Origin: Nonomuraea thailandensis
GTDB taxonomy: Bacteria; Actinomycetota; Actinomycetes; Streptosporangiales; Streptosporangiaceae
Direction: 5' to 3'
DNA: 64,000 nt
Assembly: GCF_024172165.1 (NCBI RefSeq)
Contig: NZ_JAMZEB010000002.1
Location: forward strand, 6,159,501 to 6,223,500
In this document: piece after piece, positions 16,343 to 24,751 of the stretch
How positions within the stretch are numbered: the first letter of the stretch is position 1
How the letters are laid out: every line of letters starts with the position of its first letter
The notes under the pieces: generated by a model
The model's database searches: none
What the model was told of the DNA's origin: nothing
Seen by the model: only the letters and a program-made list of their open reading frames with translations
Translations under genes and position numbers: made by a program

Positions 16343-18160
16343 TCAGGAGCGGGCGGCCGAGATCCACGAGGCGTGCAGGTCGGCGTACACGCCGGGCTCT
16401 TTGACCAGGTCCGCGTGCGGCCCCCGCTGCACCAGCCGACCGGCGTCGAAGACCAGCACCTCGTCGGCGTTCTCCGCCGTGGACAGGCGGTGCGCGATCG
16501 AGATGGCCGTGCGGCCGCGCGTGACGCCTTCGAGCGCGCGCGCCAGCCGCACCTCCGTCGCGGGGTCCACCGCCGAGGTGGCCTCGTCCAGCAGGAGCAG
16601 GTCGGGGTCGGCGAGGTAGGCGCGGGCCAGGGCGACGAGCTGGCGCTCGCCGGCCGACAGGGACTCGCCGCGCTGGCCGACCGGGGTGCCGAGGCCGGCG
16701 GGCAGGCCCTCCAGCCAGTCGGCCAGGCCCAGCTCGGTCATCGCCAGCTCGATCTCCTCGGCGGTGGCCTCGGGCCTGCCGTAGCGGATGTTGTCCGCCA
16801 GGGTCCCGTCGAACAGGAAGCCGTCCTGCGGGACCATGACGATCCGCTCGCGCAGCGAGGAGAAGCGCACGTCGCGCAGGTCGTGGCCGTCCACGGTGAC
16901 GCGCCCGGAGCCGGGGTCCATCAGCCTGGTCAGGAGCTTGGCGAACGTGGTCTTGCCCGAGCCGGTCTCCCCCACGACGGCGACGCGGGAGCGCGGCGGG
17001 ATGCCCACGGTGACCTCGCGCAGCACGGGCGCGCCTCCCGGGTAGGAGAAGTGCACGTCCTCGAAGGCGACCTCGATGGGGCCTCGGGGCAGCGTCACGC
17101 CCTTCTCGCCGGGGTCGGCGACGTCGGGCGGGGTGTCGAGGACGCCGAGGATGCGGCGCCAGCCGGCGACCGCGTTCTGCGCCTCGTTCAGCACCTCGGT
17201 GGCCGTCTGCAGCGGCGAGACGAACAGCGTGACGAGGAAGAGGAACGCCACCAGCCGCCCCTGCGAGATCTCGCCCGACAGGCCGAGCCGCACGCCGAGC
17301 AGCACGATGCCGGCGATGGCGACGGCGGCCACGATCTCGGTCAGCGGGAAGACGAAGCCGACGATGGTCTGCGCCCTGGTCTGGGCCTTCCTGTTGGCGT
17401 TGACCGCCTGGTCGATGCGCTCGGCGGTGCGCCGCTCGGAGGCGTAGGCCCGGATGACGGTGGCGCCGACGACGGACTCGCTGACGGCCGCGAGCATGTC
17501 GCCGGTGCGCTCGCGGACGACCGTGTACGCGCGCGACAGCAGCCGCTGGAAGCGCGGCAGGGCGATCATCAGCGGGATGAAGCAGACCCAGACCAGCAGG
17601 GTGAGCTGCCAGGAGTAGACGAACATCAGGACGGTGGCCACGAGGAGCTGGCCGAGCGCCACGATGATCATCAGCCCGCCCCATTGCATGAAGTTGCTGA
17701 TCTGGTCGATGTCGTTGGTGACGCGGGAGACCAGGGCTCCGCGGCGCTCGGTGTTCTGGGTGAGCACCGACAGGTCGTGGACGTGGCGGAAGCCGCGTAC
17801 GCGCAGGGTGGCGAGCGAGGCCTCGGTGGCCTTGTAGAGGCGGACGTTCATGACGTACCCGGCCAGGGCGGTCAGGACGACCGCCGCCGCGCAGATCAGG
17901 ACGGCGGTGGTGATGTACGGAATGTCGGGCACGCCGCCCTTGAGGCCGGTGTCGATCGTCTGCTGGACCGCGATCGGCACGATGATCTTGCCGATGGTGG
18001 CGATGACCGCCAGCGCCAGCGTGCCCGCCAGGCCCTTGCGGAACTCCGGCGTGAGCGAGAGGCCATGGCGGACCGTGGCCAGCGCCGAGCGCTCCGCGTC
18101 GCTCCGGATGTTCTGCGCCGTGCCCTTGGCCGTGCCCTTCGCCGTGCTCTGGGCCGTCAT
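16343..18160 (-). CDS. ABC exporter half-transporter with catalytic Glu (subunit 2)
   Basis: 605 residues: six-helix exporter membrane domain (~50-340) and a C-terminal nucleotide-binding domain. The Walker A is VGETGSGKTT and Walker B ends LLLLDEATSAVDP with the catalytic glutamate; the H-loop His is in SIAHRLST. The signature loop, however, reads LSAGERQ, not LSGGQ. The partner gene upstream overlaps by 4 bp (ATGA) and has the opposite defects, so the two form a heterodimer with one consensus and one degenerate ATP site, as in TM287/288 or BmrCD exporters. Substrate is unknown: multidrug or lipid export is the family expectation. Confidence 0.93.
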   Translation of the reverse strand: MTAQSTAKGTAKGTAQNIRSDAERSALATVRHGLSLTPEFRKGLAGTLALAVIATIGKIIVPIAVQQTIDTGLKGGVPDIPYITTAVLICAAAVVLTALAGYVMNVRLYKATEASLATLRVRGFRHVHDLSVLTQNTERRGALVSRVTNDIDQISNFMQWGGLMIIVALGQLLVATVLMFVYSWQLTLLVWVCFIPLMIALPRFQRLLSRAYTVVRERTGDMLAAVSESVVGATVIRAYASERRTAERIDQAVNANRKAQTRAQTIVGFVFPLTEIVAAVAIAGIVLLGVRLGLSGEISQGRLVAFLFLVTLFVSPLQTATEVLNEAQNAVAGWRRILGVLDTPPDVADPGEKGVTLPRGPIEVAFEDVHFSYPGGAPVLREVTVGIPPRSRVAVVGETGSGKTTFAKLLTRLMDPGSGRVTVDGHDLRDVRFSSLRERIVMVPQDGFLFDGTLADNIRYGRPEATAEEIELAMTELGLADWLEGLPAGLGTPVGQRGESLSAGERQLVALARAYLADPDLLLLDEATSAVDPATEVRLARALEGVTRGRTAISIAHRLSTAENADEVLVFDAGRLVQRGPHADLVKEPGVYADLHASWISAARS

Positions 18161-19968
18161 GCCTGCACCCCTTCGACCGCTTCTTCGACTTCGATGGCCG
18201 CGCGCTCGGCCTCCTCGCGCTCGTACGCGGTGACCAGGTTGCGGTAACCGGCGCAGCGCTCGATCAGCTCCTCGTGCGGCCCGCGGTCCACCACCCGGCC
18301 CTTGTCCAGGTAGACGACCTCGTCGGCCAGGGCGATCGTGGCCATGCGGTAGGCGACGACCACGACGGTCGAGGCCTCGGCGGCGTCGCGCAGGCCGTAC
18401 AGGATCTTGGCCTCGACCTGGGGGTCCACGCTGGAGGTGGCGTCGTCGAGGACGAGCAGGCGGGGGCGGCGCACGACCGCGCGGGCCAGGGCCAGGCGCT
18501 GGCGCTGGCCGCCCGACAGGGAGGCGCCGCGCTCGCCGACGCGGGTGTCGAGGCCGTCGGACAGCCGTTCGACGAAACCGTCCGCCTGGGCCAGGCGCAG
18601 GGCGGCCCGCACGTCCTCCTCGGAGGTCTCGGCGCCGAGCGCGACGTTGCCGCGCACGGTGTCGTCGAACAGGAACGTCTGCTGCGGCACCAGCGCGACC
18701 GACCCGGCCACGCCGCCGTAGGGCAGCTCGCGCAGGTCCACGTCGTCGAGCAGCACCCGGCCCGAGCCGGGGTCGACCAGGCGGGCCAGGAGCTGGACGA
18801 GCGTGGACTTGCCGGAACCGGTGGGCCCCACGAGGGCGACCGTGCGGCCGGCGGGCACCTCGAAGGTGACGTCGTGCAGCACCTCGGCCTCGCCGTAGGC
18901 GTAGGAGACGCCCTCGACCGCCAGCTTCGCCGGGGTCGTGGAGACCGAGGCGGTGGAGCCGTACTCCATGGAGCCGGTCGCGTCGAGCACGGCCTGCACC
19001 CGCTGCCAGCCGACGACGCTGCGCGGCAGCTCGGCCAGCACCCAGCCCAGCGCCCTGATGGGGAAGGCGAGCAGGGTGAACAGGTACGCCACCTGCACCA
19101 GGCCGCCGGCGTCGATCGCGCCGGCGGACAGCCGGGCCGCGCCCACGGCCAGCACCGCGAGCACGCCGAGCGTGGGCAGCGCCTCCAGCATCGGGTCGAA
19201 CAGCCCGCGCACCCGCCCGACGGCGATGTTGGCGTCACGCAGCTCGTGGGCGCGCCGCCGGAAACGCTCGGTCTCCAGCTCCTCCCGGCCGAGCGTCTTG
19301 ACGACGAGCGCGCCGTCGAAGCTCTCGTGCGCGATCTCGCTCACCTCTGCGCGCAGTTGCTGCGCGCGGGTCGCCAGCGGGCTGAGCCTGCGCTGGTAGA
19401 CCAGGTTCAGCACGGCGATGGCCGGGAAGATGAGGAAGCCCACCAGGGCGAGCACGAGGTCGGTGAACAACATCGCGACGGCGGCGGTGACCAGCATGAC
19501 GATCACCCCCACGGCCATCGGCAGCGGCGCGAGCGGGGCCCAGGCGGCCTCGGCGTCGGCGCTGGCGTTCGACAGGAGCTGTCCGGTGGGGTGCTGGTGG
19601 TGCCACGACAGCGGCAGGCGCAGGTACTGCTTGGTGACGTCGCGGCGCGAGCGGGCCTGCATGCGGTACTGCATGACGCCGGCAAGGATGCGGCGCCCGG
19701 CCACGCCGAGCGCCTTGAGCAGCGCGGTACCGAGGATCAGTAACGTGCCGGTCCACAGCGCGCCCGCCGTGACGTCGCCGTCGGCGAACGAGGCCAGCAC
19801 CACGTTCTGCGTCGCCCAGCCCAGCGCCCAGGCGGAGGCGACGGTCATGCCTCCGTAGACGGCGCTGGCCACGACCGCCAGCGTGAACACCGCTTTCTCC
19901 GTGCGAATGGCCACCCCAAGGACACGGAGCCCTTGACGCATCACGGCCGAGGTGACCTTGCTCGCCAC
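18157..19968 (-). CDS. ABC exporter half-transporter with degenerate Walker B (subunit 1)
   Basis: 603 residues starting at GTG 19968, nine bases after GAGGAAA. Exporter-type membrane domain (~30-330) then a nucleotide-binding domain with VGPTGSGKST (Walker A) and a canonical LSGGQRQR signature. Its Walker B reads LLVLDDATSSVDP, Asp where the catalytic Glu should be, and the H-loop is VAYRMAT, Tyr in place of His. These substitutions mark the non-hydrolysing subunit of an asymmetric heterodimer with the downstream gene. Membrane-domain loops such as WHHQHPTGQLLSNASADAEA are typical of such exporters. No regulator is adjacent. Confidence 0.93.
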   Translation of the reverse strand: MASKVTSAVMRQGLRVLGVAIRTEKAVFTLAVVASAVYGGMTVASAWALGWATQNVVLASFADGDVTAGALWTGTLLILGTALLKALGVAGRRILAGVMQYRMQARSRRDVTKQYLRLPLSWHHQHPTGQLLSNASADAEAAWAPLAPLPMAVGVIVMLVTAAVAMLFTDLVLALVGFLIFPAIAVLNLVYQRRLSPLATRAQQLRAEVSEIAHESFDGALVVKTLGREELETERFRRRAHELRDANIAVGRVRGLFDPMLEALPTLGVLAVLAVGAARLSAGAIDAGGLVQVAYLFTLLAFPIRALGWVLAELPRSVVGWQRVQAVLDATGSMEYGSTASVSTTPAKLAVEGVSYAYGEAEVLHDVTFEVPAGRTVALVGPTGSGKSTLVQLLARLVDPGSGRVLLDDVDLRELPYGGVAGSVALVPQQTFLFDDTVRGNVALGAETSEEDVRAALRLAQADGFVERLSDGLDTRVGERGASLSGGQRQRLALARAVVRRPRLLVLDDATSSVDPQVEAKILYGLRDAAEASTVVVVAYRMATIALADEVVYLDKGRVVDRGPHEELIERCAGYRNLVTAYEREEAERAAIEVEEAVEGVQA

Positions 19969-20044
19969 TCGGTGGGTTTCCTCTCAGATCTGATGTTTCT
20001 CCGTATGTCAGTATCACTCCCGATCAGGTGGTTATTCCCAGCGG

Positions 20045-20687
20045 TAGGGTTGGGCACGTGACTCACGCTCGTGGCGAACGCTCCGCGCTCTGCGACCTGC
20101 TCGACCGGCTCGGCCCCGACGCGCCGACCCTCTGCGCGGGCTGGACCGCCTACGACCTCGCGGCCCACCTCGCGGTGCGCGAGCGCAGGCCGGACGCCAT
20201 GGGCGGCATAGCGATCAAGGCCCTGGCCGGTTACACCGCCTCGGTCCAGAACGGTTTCAAGGCCCGCCATCCCTTCCCCGAGCTGGTCGGCGTCATCCGC
20301 AAGCCCGGCGGCGTGTACGGCCTGCTGCCCGCGCTCGACGAGGCCGTCAACACACTTGAGCTGTTCGTGCACCACGAGGACGTGCGCCGCGCCCAGCCCG
20401 CGTGGCAGCCGCGCGAGCTGCCCGCCGACCTGGAGGCGCTCATCTGGAAGCGGGTCTCCACCGGCGCCCGGCTCATGCTGCGCAAGTCGCCGGTGGGCGT
20501 GGTCCTGCACCGCCTCGGCGGCGGCGTGGCGCTCGGCGGGCCGCGCGGCGGCTCGCGGGTGGAGGTCACCGGCAAGGCGGCGGAGCTGCTGATGTTCTGC
20601 TTCGGGCGGCAGGCTCACGCCCGCGTGGAGCTCACCGGCGACCCCGGCTCCGTCACCCGGCTGCGGGAGGCCACTCTGGGGGTCTGA
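20045..20687 (+). CDS. TIGR03085-type metal-binding protein (mycothiol-dependent isomerase-like fold)
   Basis: The coding region starts at GTG 20058 (209 residues, VTHARGERSALCDLLD); the interval also takes in a TAGGGT at 20045-20050, a good -10 box that would place the transcript start at the GTG (leaderless). The protein has the DinB/maleylpyruvate-isomerase layout: LCDLLDRLGPDAPTLCAGWT, DLAAHLAVRERRPDA, a central LELFVHHEDVRRAQP with the metal-binding His pair, and a C-terminal FCFGRQAHARVELTGD. TIGR03085 members are actinobacterial, of unknown reaction. It diverges from the ABC exporter. Confidence 0.82.
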
Positions 20688-20877
20688 GCCGTCTCCGAGG
20701 TTGCCGTGCTACCGCGGAAATCCCGATGCGGAAGGCGCTCGCGGGTAATCTCCTGCCCGTACCATGGCATGAGTAAGAAGCCCCCCGGTTAGGATCATGT
20801 ACATCTTCACAGAAGATGCCTAGGGATCGCCCAGATCCGGGTATATACGGCTGGGAATGGACTGCAGGAGGCCCCCC
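20688..20877 (+). promoter_or_regulatory. Leader region of the 53-residue protein, with a perfect inverted repeat
   Basis: The 190 bp before the small gene hold a perfect palindrome CATCTTC (20802-20808)-ACA-GAAGATG (20812-20818). Further on, GTATATAC (20841-20848) lies 30 bp before the ATG and could be a -10 region. AGGAGG is at 20866-20871. The palindrome has the size of a dimeric repressor site and is too AT-rich for chance in this background, though I cannot name its factor. Confidence 0.4.
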
Positions 20878-21039
20878 ATGCAGGTCAAGAAGGTGATCAC
20901 CTACGTGGCTGTCGCGTTCGTGGTCTTCTACCTGTTCACCCGGCCGGCCCAAGCCGCCGCCGCGGTCAACGGTGTGTTCGACGGAATCATCCAAGGAGCT
21001 AATCAGTTGGCCGTGTTCTTCTCAAGTGTTCTGACCTGA
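20878..21039 (+). CDS. Small single-pass membrane protein, 53 residues
   Basis: ATG 20878 follows a textbook AGGAGG by seven bases. The product begins MQVKKVITYVAVAFVVFYLF, one transmembrane helix with a positive N-terminus, then TRPAQAAAAVNG and an amphipathic C-terminal stretch FDGIIQGANQLAVFFSSVL. Very similar short proteins (K-rich start, TM helix, R-P-x-x-A-A, amphipathic tail) are widespread in actinomycetes and unnamed, as far as I recall. TRPAQAA|A could alternatively be a signal-peptide cleavage site, leaving a ~30-residue secreted amphipathic peptide. It lies 61 bp before the glutamine-synthetase-like gene. Confidence 0.75.
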   Translation: MQVKKVITYVAVAFVVFYLFTRPAQAAAAVNGVFDGIIQGANQLAVFFSSVLT

Positions 21040-21100
21040 CCGTAGGTTCTGTCTGCGTCAGGTGCTTCCCCGCGCTGCCAGATCGTGTTACGCAGGCAGG

Positions 21101-22462
21101 ATGAGAGATCGCCCCAGCGGCACCAAACCTCATCAGCTCGACCCACAGGCGCGGCGCATCCTCGAGCGAGCGGAGCTCGAGGGTATCGAGCTGATCCGTT
21201 TCCTGTACGCCGACCACGGTGGCGTGATTCGTGGGAAGGCGGCATCCCGGTCACGGTTGGCCGAACGGCTCAGCACGGGCATCGGGCACACGGTGGCCAT
21301 GATGGCGATGAACATGCTCGACCAGCTCCAGGAGGTCGAGCATCTGGGACCGGTGGGCGAGGTGCGCATTGTCCCCGATCCGTCCACGTACGTCCCGTTG
21401 CCTCACGCCCCTGGCGCGGCGGCCATGCTGTCGGACCTGTGCCTGCCCGATGGCAGCCCGTGGGGGGCGTGCGCACGGACGTTCCTGAAGGAGGCCGTCG
21501 CCGAGCTCAGGACGGAGGGGTACACGCTGGTGGCGGCCTTCGAGCCCGAGTTCACGCTCGGGCGGCGGCTGCCCGACCCGGCGGGCGGCCCCGACCGGCT
21601 GGTGCCGCTCGACGACTCGCTCTGCTATGCCGCCACGGGCTTCGACACGGCCCACGACTACACGATCAAGCTGATCCGCGCCCTGGAGACGCAGGGGCTG
21701 CGCGTCGAGCACTACCACCCGGAGCTCGGCCCCGGGCAGCAGGAGCTGTCGATCCGCCACGCGCCCGCGCTGCGTGCCGCCGACAACCACGTGATCTACC
21801 GCGAGACCGTGCGCGGTGTGGCCATGCGCATGCAGATGTGGGCCTCGCTGGCCCCGAAACCGCTGGCCGACCAGGCGGGCAACGGCTGCCACCTGCACCT
21901 GTCGCTGTGGAACGACACGCAGAACGTCTTCGCCGAGGAGAGCGAGGTACGCGACGGCTTCATCGGCGGCCTGCTCGCGCACCTGCCCGCCCTGACGGCG
22001 CTCACCTGCGGCAGCGTCAACAGCTTCCGGCGCCTGGCGCCCCGCACGTGGGCCAGCGCCTACGCCGTGTACGGGCCCGACAACCGCGAGGCCGCGGTCC
22101 GGGTGTGCTCCCCGCTGGGCGAGAGCGGCGAGCCGAACCTGGAGCTGAAGCCCTCCGACTCCTCCGCCAATCCCTACCTGTCGCTCGGCGCCGTCATCCA
22201 CGCCGGGCTCGACGGCATCCGGCGCAAGCTCGACCCCGGCGAGGCGGTGGACGTCGACCCCGACACCGTCCCCGGCCGCTATCCCCGCCTGCCCCGGTCG
22301 CTGGACGAGGCGCTCGACGCGCTGGAGGGCGACGAGGTGCTCATGGAGGCGCTCGGGCCGTTGCGGCGCAGCGCGTACCTGGCCGTCAAGCGGTCCGAGG
22401 CGGCGGCGTTCAAGGGCAAGGACGTCGCCTACGAGCTCTTCCACCACCTGCGGGTGTTCTGA
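21101..22462 (+). CDS. Glutamine synthetase family protein
   Basis: 453 residues from ATG 21101; an upstream ATG at 21062 is in frame but lies in non-conserved sequence. GS fold landmarks are present: LIRFLYADHGGVIRGKAASR in the N-terminal domain, the metal site FEPEFTLGRR, NGCHLHLSLW, RRLAPRTWASAYAVYGPDNR and REAAVRVCSP with the ATP/glutamate-binding Arg, and LELKPSDSSANPYLSLGA. The tyrosine adenylylation segment of housekeeping GlnA is absent. Actinomycetes carry several such paralogues, some of which are gamma-glutamylpolyamine synthetases; which amine this one uses cannot be told from the sequence. It converges on hisF. Confidence 0.88.
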   Translation: MRDRPSGTKPHQLDPQARRILERAELEGIELIRFLYADHGGVIRGKAASRSRLAERLSTGIGHTVAMMAMNMLDQLQEVEHLGPVGEVRIVPDPSTYVPLPHAPGAAAMLSDLCLPDGSPWGACARTFLKEAVAELRTEGYTLVAAFEPEFTLGRRLPDPAGGPDRLVPLDDSLCYAATGFDTAHDYTIKLIRALETQGLRVEHYHPELGPGQQELSIRHAPALRAADNHVIYRETVRGVAMRMQMWASLAPKPLADQAGNGCHLHLSLWNDTQNVFAEESEVRDGFIGGLLAHLPALTALTCGSVNSFRRLAPRTWASAYAVYGPDNREAAVRVCSPLGESGEPNLELKPSDSSANPYLSLGAVIHAGLDGIRRKLDPGEAVDVDPDTVPGRYPRLPRSLDEALDALEGDEVLMEALGPLRRSAYLAVKRSEAAAFKGKDVAYELFHHLRVF

Positions 22463-22501
22463 GGCTCTGGGCCCCGGGCGGCGCGGCCCGGGGCGAGCCG
22501 C

Positions 22502-23263
22502 TCAGCGGACGGGGTGCCCCGCCATCCTGAGCGTGTCCTTGACCTCGGAGATCTTCAGCGTGCCGAAGTGGAACACACTGGCCGCGAGCACGGCGTCGGC
22601 GCCTGCCGCCACCGCCGGAGGGAAGTCCTCCAGCCGGCCCGCGCCACCGCTGGCGATCACCGGCACCCGCACGGCCGCCCGGACCGCGCGCAGCATCTCC
22701 AGGTCGTAGCCGTCGAGCGTGCCGTCGCCGTCCATCGAGTTGAGCAGGATCTCGCCCACGCCGAGCTCCTCGCCCCGGGCGGCCCACTCCACCGCGTCGA
22801 TCCCGGTGCCGCGCCGGCCGCCGTGCGTCGTCACCTCGAAGCCGCTCTCCGTGCCCGGAGCCCGGCGCGCGTCGACCGACAGCACGATGCACTGCGCGCC
22901 GAACCGCCTGGACGCCTCGGTGAGCAGCTCGGGCCTGGCGATGGCGGCCGTGTTGAGCGACACCTTGTCGGCGCCCGCCCGCAGCAACCGGTTCACGTCC
23001 TCGACCGCGCGGACTCCCCCGCCGACGGTGAGCGGGATGAACACCTGCTCCGCCGTCCTGCGCACCACGTCGAACATCGTCTCGCGCTCGCCGGAGGACG
23101 CCGTGATGTCGAGGAAGGTCAGCTCGTCGGCGCCTTCCTCGTCATAGCGCCTGGCCAGCTCGACGGGGTCGCCCGCGTCGCGCAGGTTCTCGAAGTTGAC
23201 GCCCTTGACCACGCGTCCGGCGTCCACGTCGAGACAGGGGATGACTCTTACCGCCACGGTCAT
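22502..23263 (-). CDS. hisF: Imidazole glycerol phosphate synthase cyclase subunit
   Basis: 253 residues. HisF uses ammonia delivered by HisH to convert PRFAR to IGP and AICAR. The two catalytic aspartates lie in PCLDVDAGRVVKG and VLSVDARR, and the phosphate-binding loops are TVGGGVRAVEDV and ASGGAGRLEDF. The active-site motif DITASSGERETM is intact. ATG 23263 overlaps the ridA stop (ATGA), so translation is coupled. It is the last gene of the his operon here. Confidence 0.98.
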   Translation of the reverse strand: MTVAVRVIPCLDVDAGRVVKGVNFENLRDAGDPVELARRYDEEGADELTFLDITASSGERETMFDVVRRTAEQVFIPLTVGGGVRAVEDVNRLLRAGADKVSLNTAAIARPELLTEASRRFGAQCIVLSVDARRAPGTESGFEVTTHGGRRGTGIDAVEWAARGEELGVGEILLNSMDGDGTLDGYDLEMLRAVRAAVRVPVIASGGAGRLEDFPPAVAAGADAVLAASVFHFGTLKISEVKDTLRMAGHPVR

Positions 23264-23670
23264 GTTCGCAGTGCCTCGATCTCGATCTCTACCAGCATTC
23301 TAGGGTCGACCAGCCCGGCCACCCGCACCCCGGTGCAGGCGGGGCGTACCTTGCAGAAGACCTCGTGGATGGCCTGTCCGACGGGGTCGAAGTGGCGCTG
23401 CTCCACCACGTAGTAACGGACCATGACGACGTCCTCCCTCGTCAGGCCGCCCATCAGGACGGCTTCGAGAGCGATGTCGATCGCGGTCAGGGCCTGCTTG
23501 TACGGATCTCCGACGTGCCGCACCTCTCCGTCGACCGTGGCCGTGCAACCGGACACGATCACCCGCTCGCCCGCCACCACGGCACGGGCGTAGCCGTACT
23601 TCTCCTCCCAGATGCCGCCAGAAAACACCCTGTAACCGGTGCTCTCCATGCCGATGCTGCTGACGCTCAT
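23260..23670 (-). CDS. RidA-family protein within the his operon
   Basis: 136 residues from ATG 23670, preceded by GGGAGGGGG. The Rid fold is clear: YARAVVAGERVIVSGCTATVDG, then KQALTAIDIALEAVLMGGLTREDVVMVRYYV, and a C-terminal EVFCKVRPACTGVRVAGLVDPRMLVEIEIEA with the conserved Arg of the enamine site. RidA enzymes hydrolyse reactive enamine/imine intermediates of PLP enzymes. The gene sits between priA and hisF, overlapping hisF by 4 bp. It might protect against, or act on, an intermediate formed by the operon's enzymes; that is inference. Confidence 0.9.
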   Translation of the reverse strand: MSVSSIGMESTGYRVFSGGIWEEKYGYARAVVAGERVIVSGCTATVDGEVRHVGDPYKQALTAIDIALEAVLMGGLTREDVVMVRYYVVEQRHFDPVGQAIHEVFCKVRPACTGVRVAGLVDPRMLVEIEIEALRT

Positions 23671-23691
23671 CTCGCCCCCTCCCGGCAAGAG

Positions 23692-24414
23692 TTACACGCG
23701 CACCGCGGAAAGCGCGTCTTCCAGCGTGAACGCGTGAGCGTAGAGCGCCCTGCCCACAATGGCGCCCTCCACTCCGACCGGGACGAGAGAAGCCAGTGCG
23801 ACCAGGTCATCGAGGCTGGAAACGCCTCCGCTGGCGATGACGGGCTTGTCGGTGCGGGCGCAGATGCGGCGGTAGAGGTCGAGGTTGGGGCCCTGCATCA
23901 TGCCGTCCTTGGTCACGTCGGTGACCACGTAGCGGGGGCAGCCGTCGGCCTCCAGCCGGTCGAGCACCTCCCACAGGTCGCCGGCGTCCTCGGTCCAGCC
24001 GCGGGCGGCCAGCGTGGTGCCGCGCACGTCGAGCCCGACCGCGATCCTGTCGCCGTACTCGGCGATGATCTTCCGGCACCACTCGGGGTTCAGCAGCGCG
24101 GCGGTGCCGATGTTGACCCGGCGGCAGCCGGTGGCCAGCGCGGCGGCCAGCGACTCGTCGTCGCGGATGCCGCCGGACAGCTCCACGTTGACGTCCAGCT
24201 TGCCGATCACCTCGGCGATCAGCTCGCGGTTGCTCCCCCGGCCGAACGCGGCGTCGAGGTCGACCATGTGGATCCACTCGGCGCCCGCCTCCTGCCAGGC
24301 CAGCGCGGCGGCCTGGGGCGCGCCGTGGACGGTCTCGGTGCCGGCCTCGCCCTGCGTCAGGCGTACGGCCTGGCCGTCCACGATGTCCACGGCGGGCAGC
24401 AAAACGAGCGACAT
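23692..24414 (-). CDS. priA: Bifunctional HisA/TrpF phosphoribosyl isomerase (PriA)
   Basis: 240 residues. The HisA-type barrel has LLPAVDIVDGQAVRLTQGEAG with the N-terminal catalytic Asp, VELSGGIRDDESL, and VVTDVTKDGMMQGPNLDLY with the second catalytic Asp. In actinobacteria lacking a separate trpF, this enzyme (PriA) isomerises both ProFAR in histidine synthesis and PRA in tryptophan synthesis. No trpF gene is present in this window beside trpCBA, so dual function is expected. Its start follows directly on the stop of the small membrane gene upstream. Confidence 0.95.
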   Translation of the reverse strand: MSLVLLPAVDIVDGQAVRLTQGEAGTETVHGAPQAAALAWQEAGAEWIHMVDLDAAFGRGSNRELIAEVIGKLDVNVELSGGIRDDESLAAALATGCRRVNIGTAALLNPEWCRKIIAEYGDRIAVGLDVRGTTLAARGWTEDAGDLWEVLDRLEADGCPRYVVTDVTKDGMMQGPNLDLYRRICARTDKPVIASGGVSSLDDLVALASLVPVGVEGAIVGRALYAHAFTLEDALSAVRV

Positions 24415-24744
24415 TCAGGTCCTCCGGTCGAAAGCGAGCGTCACGACGACGGGTGCGAGCAGCAGGGAGAGGATGAGGACGCCGAAGCTGAGCGGGAACG
24501 AGCCCCAGATCAGCCAGACGATCACCTGCACGAGCAGGAAGCCGAGCGCCACCACCGCGTTCTGGGCGCGGTGGCGGCGGGCCAGCAGGCCGCCCTGGCG
24601 GTAGAACCGCACCGGGCGCGGGGTCAGGCGGGCCACCAGGGTGCGGCGGCGCGCCCGGCGGGCCTGCCGCTCCTCGTTGGCCCGGATCGCGCGCGCCCGC
24701 TCGGCCTCCCGCTCGGCCCTGCGGCGCGCGCGTTCCTTGCTCAT
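24415..24744 (-). CDS. Small basic membrane protein between hisH and priA
   Basis: 109 residues. The N-terminal half is very basic (MSKERARRRAEREAERARAI and RQARRARRRTLVARL). Two hydrophobic helices follow: AQNAVVALGFLLVQVIVWLI and LSFGVLILSLLLAPVVVTLAF. The gene fits tightly in the operon, starting 7 bp after hisH and ending at the base before priA. Genes of this kind at this position are conserved in related actinomycetes from memory of their his operons. Nothing suggests an enzymatic role; membrane tethering of the histidine enzymes is only a guess. Confidence 0.7.
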   Translation of the reverse strand: MSKERARRRAEREAERARAIRANEERQARRARRRTLVARLTPRPVRFYRQGGLLARRHRAQNAVVALGFLLVQVIVWLIWGSFPLSFGVLILSLLLAPVVVTLAFDRRT

Positions 24745-24751
24745 GACGGGC

